A stretch of DNA of 10,945 bases from Actinomycetota bacterium. GTDB taxonomy: Bacteria; Actinomycetota; Thermoleophilia; Solirubrobacterales; Solirubrobacteraceae. Below are positions 1-5,566 of the stretch, in pieces. The DNA is taken from assembly GCA_005788585.1 (NCBI GenBank), contig SYBY01000421.1:1-10945 (forward strand). The letters are read 5' to 3'. Every line of letters starts with the position of its first letter. Within the stretch, counting starts at the first letter, position 1. The position numbers and the translations under genes were made by a program. The notes under the pieces were generated by a model. It was not told the DNA's origin and searched no databases. It saw nothing but the letters and a program-made list of their open reading frames with translations.

Positions 1-1482
1 CACACTGCTGCTCCGCGCTCTGGCGCGGAGCAGCAGGTAGTGCTCCGGGTCGAGCCGCTCCGTCGCGCGCACGTACTCGAACATGTAGCCGGGCCAGTTG
101 TTGACCACTCGGCCCGCCGCGTTGCGATACCAGCTCGCGCAACGCGTCCAGACCGACGTGCTCAGGTGCGCCTGCGTCCGTTCGTCGTATGCCCGCTCGA
201 CGTCGGCGCGCACGTCCCATGCCGTCCGCCCACCGGCCGCGCGCAGCTGTGCGACCGCGTCGGCGATGTACCGCGCCTGCGCCTCGAGCATCACGACGAT
301 CGACCCGACGCCGAGGTTCGTGTTCGGCCCGTAGAGCAGGAACAGGTTCGGGAAGCCCGGGACGGTCAGGCCGAAGAACGCGTGCGCGCCGTCGGCCCAC
401 GCCTCGCGCAGCGTGCGCCCGCCCGCGCCCGTGACCTCCATCGGCGCGACGAACGCCTGCGTGTCGAACCCCGTGCCCCAGATGATGGTGTCGGCGGGAT
501 GCTCGGCGCCGTCGGCCGTGACGATGCCGTCGGGGGTGATGGTGGTGATCGGCGTGTCCACGAGGTCGACGTGCTCGCGGGTGAGCGCCGGGTAGTAGTA
601 CGACGAGAACAGGATGCGCTTACAGCCGTAGGCGAACGAGGGCGTGAGCTTGCGCCGCAGCTCGGCGTCGCGCACGTGGTACCGGAGGAACGCCTTGGAC
701 CAGGTCCTCAGCGCGCCCTCGATCAGCCGGTCGCCCTTCAGCCCCTTCACCATGGTCTCCATCGCCAGCAGCATCCCGTTGCGGCGCAGCGTCTGGAGGC
801 CCGGGATCCACCGGATCGCGGCGCGGACGGGGGCGGGATAGCCGAGGTTGCGGCGCGGCAGCATGTAGTTCGGGGTGCGCTGGAAGACGTCCAGGTGCGC
901 GGCCTCCTCGGCGACGGGCGGGACGAACTGCACGGCGCTCGCACCGGTGCCGATGACGGCGACGCGGCGGCCGCGCAGGTCGTGGTCGTGGTCCCACTCG
1001 GCGGAGTGGAACTGGCGGCCGGCGAACGTCTCTGCCCCGGGGATCGACGGGCGGACCGGGATGCTGAGCTGACCGCACGCGGGCACGAGCACGTCGCACG
1101 TCGTGGTCGAGCCGTCGCCGAGCTCGAGCTCCCACCGCAGCGCGTCCTCGTCCCAGGTGGCGCCGGTCACCTCGGTCGCGAACCGGATCCTCGGGGTCAC
1201 GCCGAACGTGTCCGCGGCCTCCTGGAGGTAGTCGTGGATCTCGTCGTGCGGGGAGCAGGGCCGGGTCCACGTCCGGCGCTGGAAGAACGAGTACGAGTAG
1301 ACGTGCGAGGGCACGTCACACGCCGCGCCCGGGTAGGTGTTCTCGCGCCAGACCCCGCCCAGGTCGTCGGCCTTCTCGAAGATGGTCAGATCCGTGACCC
1401 CGTCGCGCAGGAGGGCGATCGCGGCGGCGATTCCGCCGAAGCCGGACCCCACGATGGCGACGGACGGTGTGTAGGCAGACAT
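1..1482 (-). CDS. Baeyer-Villiger-type flavin monooxygenase (class B), 3' end cut by window
   Basis: Predicted FAD- and NADPH-dependent monooxygenase that inserts oxygen into ketones or oxidises heteroatoms; the substrate cannot be told from sequence. The frame opens at ATG 1482 (MSAYTPSVAIVGSGFGG) and stays open to base 1, giving 494 codons with no stop, so the C-terminus lies outside the window. Visible motifs are the FAD Rossmann glycines G12, G14 and G17; a GGVW...YPGAACDVPSHVYSYSF block; the Baeyer-Villiger fingerprint FAGRQFHSAEW at residues 153-163; the NADPH Rossmann loop VIGTGASA near 176-183; and the late IIWGTGF motif at 333-339. At 494+ residues it is near full length for the family (usually about 490-550). 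It is divergent from the 1519 gene, and a TACGAT box 6 bases before the ATG suggests a leaderless transcript. The family call is secure; the physiological role is unknown. The long open frames on the opposite strand are shadows. Confidence 0.93.
   Translation of the reverse strand, partial: MSAYTPSVAIVGSGFGGIAAAIALLRDGVTDLTIFEKADDLGGVWRENTYPGAACDVPSHVYSYSFFQRRTWTRPCSPHDEIHDYLQEAADTFGVTPRIRFATEVTGATWDEDALRWELELGDGSTTTCDVLVPACGQLSIPVRPSIPGAETFAGRQFHSAEWDHDHDLRGRRVAVIGTGASAVQFVPPVAEEAAHLDVFQRTPNYMLPRRNLGYPAPVRAAIRWIPGLQTLRRNGMLLAMETMVKGLKGDRLIEGALRTWSKAFLRYHVRDAELRRKLTPSFAYGCKRILFSSYYYPALTREHVDLVDTPITTITPDGIVTADGAEHPADTIIWGTGFDTQAFVAPMEVTGAGGRTLREAWADGAHAFFGLTVPGFPNLFLLYGPNTNLGVGSIVVMLEAQARYIADAVAQLRAAGGRTAWDVRADVERAYDERTQAHLSTSVWTRCASWYRNAAGRVVNNWPGYMFEYVRATERLDPEHYLLLRARARSSSV
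5..36. repeat. perfect 14-bp inverted repeat with 4-base loop in the 3' part of the monooxygenase frame
   Basis: CTGCTGCTCCGCGC at 5-18 is the exact reverse complement of GCGCGGAGCAGCAG at 23-36, separated by TCTG. On the minus strand it lies in frame in the monooxygenase and encodes LLLRARARSSS, close to where the family usually ends. It could be a hairpin near the stop codon acting in termination or mRNA protection, or simply a low-complexity C-terminal tail. No T-tract is visible because the window ends here. Confidence 0.6.
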
Positions 1483-1488
1483 GCCCAC

Positions 1489-1494
1489 ATCGTA
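1489..1494 (-). promoter_or_regulatory. predicted -10 box of the monooxygenase gene (leaderless type)
   Basis: On the minus strand TACGAT is followed by six bases (GTGGGC) and then the ATG at 1482. A TANNNT box at this distance puts transcription start at or next to the first base of the start codon, the usual geometry of leaderless mRNAs in actinobacteria. No Shine-Dalgarno or good -35 is seen. Inferred from pattern only. Confidence 0.5.
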
Positions 1495-1504
1495 GGCGCG
1501 CACC

Positions 1505-1510
1505 TATGCT
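1505..1510 (+). promoter_or_regulatory. predicted -10 box of the 1519 membrane-protein gene (leaderless type)
   Basis: TATGCT ends eight bases before the GTG at 1519, again consistent with transcription starting at the start codon. It is only 10 bases from the opposing -10 of the monooxygenase, so polymerase could not occupy both promoters at once. The box also supports choosing GTG 1519 over the many upstream in-frame starts that lie antisense to the monooxygenase. Confidence 0.5.
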
Positions 1511-1518
1511 CGGCGGTC

Positions 1519-2187
1519 GTGACGATCGACGGGCCGGACCCGGGGCCGGACCGCCGGGATGAGGAGCGCCGGGGCGGGTGGCTTGCGATCGCGGTCGTCG
1601 CGGGCATCCTCCTTCCGTTCGTCATCCTCGGCCTCGTGGCCTTCGTCGCCGGCGGAGGCGACGACGCTCGGCCCGGCGCGAGGGACGGCGTTCCGCCGGT
1701 CGGCGCGGGCCTGGAAGTGATCGGCGCGAGCCTGCGCGACGACGACGGCATCACGAGTCGCGGCTGCCGCGGTCGCGCGCCGGCCGGCCGTGCCGTCGCC
1801 TGCACCCTCCTGCAGACCGAGCTGCCCGGGCGACGCGTCGTCGTGCGTGCGAGCGGCGAGCTGCGGGCGTGGGCGGTCCGCGGCGCGGAGGGAGAGCTCG
1901 CGCTGCAGGTGCTGCGCCGCCGGTCGGGCGAGGTCCTGCCCGTCGCCGGCTCCCGGACGGAGATGGTCCCCGACACCGGCCCGCATCGTTTTCGCACCGC
2001 GCTCGCCGTGGAGGCCGGCGACGTCCTGGCCCTCGCCGTCGCTCCTGGAGCGCGGATCGGATGGCGGCCGGTCTCCGGCGCCACGGTCGCGCGCTGGACC
2101 GGGCCTGTGGGTGAGGCCGAGCGAGGTGTCGTCACTCCGGGCGAGGAGCTGCAGTTGCGCGTCGAGATCGACGCCGGCGCAGCCTGA
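1519..2187 (+). CDS. one-pass membrane protein of unknown function
   Basis: A 222-residue protein I do not recognise. A charged N-terminus of 20 residues (VTIDGPDPGPDRRDEERRGG) is followed by one strong hydrophobic helix at about 21-45 (WLAIAVVAGILLPFVILGLV and on), then a glycine/aspartate linker and about 170 residues that look beta-rich and would lie outside the cytoplasm. Two cysteines, C83 and C95, in the outer part could form a disulfide. Positive charges before the helix favour an N-in, C-out type II topology. GTG 1519 is chosen because it gives a compact start just before the helix and sits after a TATGCT box; everything upstream in the same frame is antisense to the monooxygenase. 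The stop at 2185-2187 is three bases from the stop of the convergent cyclic-di-GMP gene, so the two transcripts must overlap or share a terminator. No enzymatic motif is visible. Confidence 0.72.
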   Translation: MTIDGPDPGPDRRDEERRGGWLAIAVVAGILLPFVILGLVAFVAGGGDDARPGARDGVPPVGAGLEVIGASLRDDDGITSRGCRGRAPAGRAVACTLLQTELPGRRVVVRASGELRAWAVRGAEGELALQVLRRRSGEVLPVAGSRTEMVPDTGPHRFRTALAVEAGDVLALAVAPGARIGWRPVSGATVARWTGPVGEAERGVVTPGEELQLRVEIDAGAA

Positions 2188-2190
2188 CGC

Positions 2191-3201
2191 CTACGCGGCG
2201 TGCGGCAGCGTCTCGTCGTCGGCGTGGCGGCCGACGCCGTCGCGCAGCAGCGTGCCCGCGAGGTCGACGCTCGCCGGACGCGAGTACAGGTAGCCCTGGC
2301 CGAGGACCGGGCCCATGGACCGCAGCACGACGGCCTGGCCCCTCGTCTCGATGCCTTCGGCCACGACCGTGATGTCCAGCGCGTGGGCGAGGTTGATGAT
2401 GCCCTGGGCGAGCTGCGCCTGCCCGTCGTCCAGGTCGATGGCGTCGATGAACGCCTTGTCGACCTTCAGCACGTCGACGGGCAGCTGGCGCAGGTAGGCC
2501 AGGACGGAGTGGCCGGTGCCGAAGTCGTCGATCGCGACCCGGACGCCCAGCGCGATGAGCGCGGCGAGCTCCTCGGACATCGCCTCGGGACGCTCGACGA
2601 GCACGCTCTCGGTGATCTCGAGCTGCAGCTGGCGCGGGTCGAGGCCCGTCCGGGTCAGCGTGTCGCGCACCATGTCGTGCATGCCGGGGTCGGCCATCTG
2701 CAGGGCGGAGACGTTGACGCTCACATGCTGGCCCGGGTTCGCGCGGCCCTCGTCCATCCACTGCTTCATCTGCGCGCAGGCGGTGTCGAGCACCCATTCG
2801 CCGAGCGGCAGGATGAGACCGCTCTCCTCGGCGAGCTCGATGAACTCCGGCGGCGGGATGCGGCCGTAGACCGGGTGCGGCCAGCGCGCGAGGGCCTCGG
2901 CACCGACGACCCGGTCGTCGGCGATGTCGACGATGGGCTGGTACTCGAGGAGCAGACTGCCCTCCTCGAGGGCGCAGCGCAGGTCGGCGGTCAGCTCGAG
3001 CCGGCGCATCGCGTCGGCGTGCATGTCCTCGGTGAACACCGCGACGCGGTTCTTGCCGCCGTTCTTCGACGCGTACATCGCGACGTCGGCGTTGCGCAGC
3101 ATCTCGTTCGCCAGGGTGAAGCGGTCGGCCTCGCTGATCGCGATACCGGCGCTGCCGCTGACCCGCAGCTCACGCTCGCCGATGGTCATCGGCCTGCTCA
3201 C
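2191..3201 (-). CDS. C-terminal part of split GGDEF-EAL protein: intact EAL c-di-GMP phosphodiesterase domain
   Basis: This is the remainder of a GGDEF-EAL protein after the amber codon at 3277-3279, in the same reading frame as the upstream half. Counting from the GTG at 3201, residues 1-60 are the end of the GGDEF domain (ADVAMYASKNGGKNRV). The EAL domain follows from about 68. Residues expected for metal binding and catalysis are all present: E102 in EAL, N163 in VNVSA, E195 in LEITES, D225 and D226 in IDDFGTG, K246 in LKVDK and E282 in AEGIET. The domain should therefore be able to hydrolyse c-di-GMP. It could be made by readthrough, by reinitiation at GTG 3201 or ATG 3189 (an AGCAGG lies just before the latter), or not at all if the gene is dead. 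Codons downstream of the stop look fully maintained, with no second lesion in 361 codons. Confidence 0.8.
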   Translation of the reverse strand: MSRPMTIGERELRVSGSAGIAISEADRFTLANEMLRNADVAMYASKNGGKNRVAVFTEDMHADAMRRLELTADLRCALEEGSLLLEYQPIVDIADDRVVGAEALARWPHPVYGRIPPPEFIELAEESGLILPLGEWVLDTACAQMKQWMDEGRANPGQHVSVNVSALQMADPGMHDMVRDTLTRTGLDPRQLQLEITESVLVERPEAMSEELAALIALGVRVAIDDFGTGHSVLAYLRQLPVDVLKVDKAFIDAIDLDDGQAQLAQGIINLAHALDITVVAEGIETRGQAVVLRSMGPVLGQGYLYSRPASVDLAGTLLRDGVGRHADDETLPHAA

Positions 3202-3276
3202 GGAGCGCAGGATCCTGTCGGCGATGATCTGCGGCGCGCGGGCATCCTCATCGTGCTCGTGCAGGAGGACGGCGAA

Positions 3277-3279
3277 CTA
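3277..3279 (-). other. in-frame amber codon (TAG) replacing the Glu codon of the GGDEF signature
   Basis: The minus strand reads GGC GGC GAC TAG TTC GCC GTC, that is G-G-D-stop-F-A-V. The family signature here is GGDEF, so the stop stands exactly where GAG (Glu) is expected; a single G-to-T change restores it. Both flanking halves are in one frame, so this is a point nonsense change and not a frameshift. It is codon 429 counted from the GTG at 4563. Confidence 0.9.
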
Positions 3280-4563
3280 GTCGCCGCCGAGGCGGGCGAT
3301 GACGTCGTCCTCGGAGATCTGCTGGCGGATGCGCGACGCGACGACCCGCAGCAGCTCGTCGCCGGAGTGGTGGCCGAGGCTGTCGTTGACGGTCTTGTAG
3401 TCGTCGAGGTCCAGGAAGATGATCGCCAGCCGCTCGCCGGTCTCGGCGGCTTCGCGCAGCTCACCGGCGAGGTGCTGCTCGAACAGCGTGCGGTTCGGCA
3501 GGCCGGTCAGGGCGTCGTGGTAAGCCTGGTGGCGCAGCTCGGCCTCCAGCGCGTGGCGCTCGGTGACGTCGCGCATGCTCAGCAGGAGACCGCCGACGAT
3601 CTCGTCGCTGGCGCGGTTGGCGGCGACGATCTCCACGGGGCGGAAGTTGCCCTCCCCGTCGCGCCAGCTGACGTTCAGCGTGGCGGTCGTGCCGGTCGGG
3701 CGGCCGAGCAGCGCGCGCAGGCGCCGCTCGGCGGAGTCGCGGTCGCGCGGGTGCAGGGCATCGCGGAGCGGCTGGTGGGCGAGCGACTCGGGCGTCCTGG
3801 CGAAGACGCGCTCCATGGAGGCGGCCTGCCACGTGATCCGCAGGTCCTCGTCGAGGACGATCACGACATCCGTTGCGTGTTCGGCGAGCGCGCGCAGACG
3901 CTCCTCGCTCTGGCGCTCGACGCGGCGGGTGGCGATGGCGACCTTGGTGCGGCGGGCAAGGTGCTCGAAGCGCCAGGCCAGGAGCCCGAGCAGCAGGAGG
4001 CCCCCCGCGATCGATCCGAGGAAGAGCGTGCGCGAGACGGCGGAGGACTCGTCCGCCAGCCGATCCTGCGCACGCGCCTGGCGACGCGTGAGGTCGATGA
4101 TGCGGTCCAGCGTGGGGGCGATGTCGGCGCGCTGGATGGCGTACGCCTTCTCGGTTTCGCCCTCGATCCCGGCGCGCAGGGCGGACGTGCCGGCGCGCAG
4201 GAGCTGTCCGAGGTAGGTCCGCATCCGGGCCAGGACCTGGGCGTTGACGTCGAGTTCCTCGAGGCGCTCGATCGAGCGCTGCAGGTCGCGGGCGACGCCG
4301 AACGCCTCGACGTTCGTCTGGGCCCCCGCCGTGCCGATGGCCAGGGACTCCGCCTGGGCGGCTCGCAGCCGTTCGGTCAGGGCCTGCGCGTGGCGCAGCT
4401 CGGCCTGTGCCCGCCGCTGGTGATCAGACGTGTCGCGGGCACGCTCGGACACCGCCACGGTGACGGCGACGACGAGGACCGCGAGCAGGCCGACGGCGAT
4501 CCGGCCGACCCGAGCGCTCCTCCCAGCGACGCCCGTTGCATCTGAGTCGTGCACAATCCACAC
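3277..4563 (-). CDS. N-terminal part of split PAS-GGDEF-EAL membrane protein, stops inside GGDEF motif
   Basis: 428 codons before the amber codon. In order: a short cytoplasmic start; a transmembrane helix at about 20-38; a helical outer sensor segment from about 40 to 178; a second helix at about 180-197; a linker; a PAS domain at about 218-338 ending in SMRDVTERHALEAEL; and a diguanylate cyclase domain from about 345 (HDALTGLPNR, IIFLDLDDYKTVNDSLGHHSGDELL) that breaks off at ARLGGD. Unbroken, the product would be 790 residues, a normal size for a membrane PAS-GGDEF-EAL protein. The stretch before the signature is SEDD, so the RxxD product-inhibition site appears absent. As it stands the cyclase lacks its signature glutamate and everything after it and cannot be active. 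GTG 4563 is the most upstream ATG or GTG in the frame, but it has no clear ribosome site; GTG 4554 is an alternative. The gene lies 88 bases after the dehydrogenase on the same strand. Confidence 0.82.
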   Translation of the reverse strand: MWIVHDSDATGVAGRSARVGRIAVGLLAVLVVAVTVAVSERARDTSDHQRRAQAELRHAQALTERLRAAQAESLAIGTAGAQTNVEAFGVARDLQRSIERLEELDVNAQVLARMRTYLGQLLRAGTSALRAGIEGETEKAYAIQRADIAPTLDRIIDLTRRQARAQDRLADESSAVSRTLFLGSIAGGLLLLGLLAWRFEHLARRTKVAIATRRVERQSEERLRALAEHATDVVIVLDEDLRITWQAASMERVFARTPESLAHQPLRDALHPRDRDSAERRLRALLGRPTGTTATLNVSWRDGEGNFRPVEIVAANRASDEIVGGLLLSMRDVTERHALEAELRHQAYHDALTGLPNRTLFEQHLAGELREAAETGERLAIIFLDLDDYKTVNDSLGHHSGDELLRVVASRIRQQISEDDVIARLGGD

Positions 4564-4651
4564 GTCGGCGTCGTGCTCTGGAATCTTGAGCTTCTTCGCC
4601 TCGTGGGGCCCACCTGTCCAGCGGCGGTATGAGGGAGGAAGGAACGCCCGG
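4564..4651. other. 88-base gap between dehydrogenase stop and c-di-GMP gene start
   Basis: Contains a small perfect inverted repeat GTGGG-G-CCCAC at 4603-4613 and no convincing terminator or -10/-35 pair on the minus strand. The frame of the c-di-GMP gene stays open through the gap without ATG or GTG, so its true start could be a TTG or lie as annotated. Cotranscription from the dehydrogenase is possible. Confidence 0.4.
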
Positions 4652-5491
4652 CTACCGGCGGTTGGCCAGCGGCATGAGTCGGTCGATGACGTCGTAGTAC
4701 CGGCTGGGCGCCGCGCGCGTGAGCCAGTCGATGGCGACGGCGTCTCCGCCGACGCGGATCCGGGCCTGACCGCGCTCGATGCCCTTGTGGATGATCTTCG
4801 CCGCCTTCTCGGGCGTCGTCATCGCGAGCTTCTGGAAAGCCGCCGCGGCGTCCTCGTGGTTCTGGCCCTCGCCGGTCGGGTCGGAGTGGAAACGGGCGTT
4901 GGCGAGGATGTTCGTCTTGATGCCGCCGGGGTGCACGGCGATCGCGCGGACGCCGGTGCCGCGCAGCTCATGACGCAGCGACTCGGTGTAGCCGCGGACC
5001 GCGAACTTCGACGCGCAGTACGCGCTCTGGCCCGGAAAGCCCATGAGGCCGAAGACGCTGGAGGTGTTCACGATCACGCCGGAGTTCTGCTTGAGCAGGA
5101 TGGGCAGGAACGAGCGGATGCCGTGGATGACACCGTCGAGGTTGACCTGGAGCACCCACTCGTCGTCCTCGACGGCCGCCTCGGCGATGGTCTGCGTGGC
5201 GGTCACGCCTGCGTTGTTGAACACGACGCCGATGGGCTGGGGCGCCCACTCCGCCACCTCGGCGGCGAACACCATCTGCGCCTGGCGGTCGCGGACGTCG
5301 ACCTTGCGGGTCAGCACGGGGCCGTCGATGGTGGATGCGGTCTCCTCGAGGCCCTCCTCGTTCCAGTCGATGAGGGCGACCGGGCAGCCGTGGCGGGCGA
5401 GGCGCTGGGCGAATGCGCGACCGATGCCGGAGCCGGCGCCGGTGATGACGGCCGTCCTGCCGTTGATGGTCGGGGGCTTCGTGCGGGGCAT
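4652..5491 (-). CDS. short-chain dehydrogenase/reductase (SDR), NAD(P)-dependent
   Basis: A 279-residue classical SDR with a complete motif set: cofactor loop TGAGSGIG at 17-24, VDVRD near 64-68, NNAG at 92-95, catalytic serine in NTSSV at 142-146, and YCASK with Y158 and K162. An aspartate (D42 in ALIDWN) after the second strand suggests NAD(H) over NADP(H). Expected role is reversible oxidation of a hydroxyl or reduction of a carbonyl in the cytoplasm; the substrate is not deducible. The ATG at 5491 gives the usual short lead-in (MPRTKPPTINGRTAVITGAG). A CATAGT sequence ends nine bases before it and may be the -10, leaving almost no leader. It is divergent from the receiver-flavoprotein gene and upstream of the split cyclic-di-GMP gene, possibly sharing its transcript. 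Confidence 0.93.
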   Translation of the reverse strand: MPRTKPPTINGRTAVITGAGSGIGRAFAQRLARHGCPVALIDWNEEGLEETASTIDGPVLTRKVDVRDRQAQMVFAAEVAEWAPQPIGVVFNNAGVTATQTIAEAAVEDDEWVLQVNLDGVIHGIRSFLPILLKQNSGVIVNTSSVFGLMGFPGQSAYCASKFAVRGYTESLRHELRGTGVRAIAVHPGGIKTNILANARFHSDPTGEGQNHEDAAAAFQKLAMTTPEKAAKIIHKGIERGQARIRVGGDAVAIDWLTRAAPSRYYDVIDRLMPLANRR

Positions 5492-5500
5492 GGTCGGCGC

Positions 5501-5506
5501 ACTATG
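5501..5506 (-). promoter_or_regulatory. possible -10 box of the SDR gene
   Basis: CATAGT on the minus strand (4 of 6 bases of TATAAT) ends nine bases before the ATG at 5491, which would give a leader of about two bases. It fits the near-leaderless pattern of neighbouring genes but is a weaker match. Confidence 0.35.
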
Positions 5507-5553
5507 CCGGATTTCCTACCGCGTGTGTCGAAAGGGGTGGTTGACGTGCTCAC

Positions 5554-5559
5554 TAATGT
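5554..5559 (+). promoter_or_regulatory. predicted -10 box of the receiver-flavoprotein operon (leaderless type)
   Basis: TAATGT ends seven bases before GTG 5567. This places transcription start at the start codon and is the main reason for preferring GTG 5567 over ATG 5504, which is in the same frame but would add 21 residues without domain homology. There is no properly spaced -35; the TTGACG at 5541-5546 is only seven bases upstream of the box. Confidence 0.55.
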
Positions 5560-5566
5560 CCGGATC

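Noticed and set aside
40..1518. Very long open frame on the plus strand leading into the 1519 gene
   Set aside because: It is antisense to the monooxygenase, has arginine- and valine-rich composition with no domain pattern, and results from high GC. Only the part from GTG 1519 is taken as real.
2187..2201. Hairpin terminator between the convergent genes at 2187/2191 (ACGCC-TACGC-GGCGT)
   Set aside because: Only five base pairs with no T-tract; this is within chance in such GC-rich sequence.
3277..3279. Pyrrolysine or other amber recoding at the GGDEF stop
   Set aside because: Nothing in the window supports it: no stop-codon suppressor tRNA gene, no recognisable recoding hairpin, and GGDEF needs Glu here. 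A simple nonsense change is the default reading.
2200..4545. 781-codon plus-strand open frame
   Set aside because: It lies opposite the PAS-GGDEF-EAL gene, whose motifs are unmistakable, and has no recognisable domain. It is a shadow frame.
4430..5566. Upstream extension of the receiver-flavoprotein frame, including ATG 5504
   Set aside because: Most of it is antisense to the dehydrogenase. The receiver domain begins near residue 10 from GTG 5567, which also has a well-placed TAATGT box.
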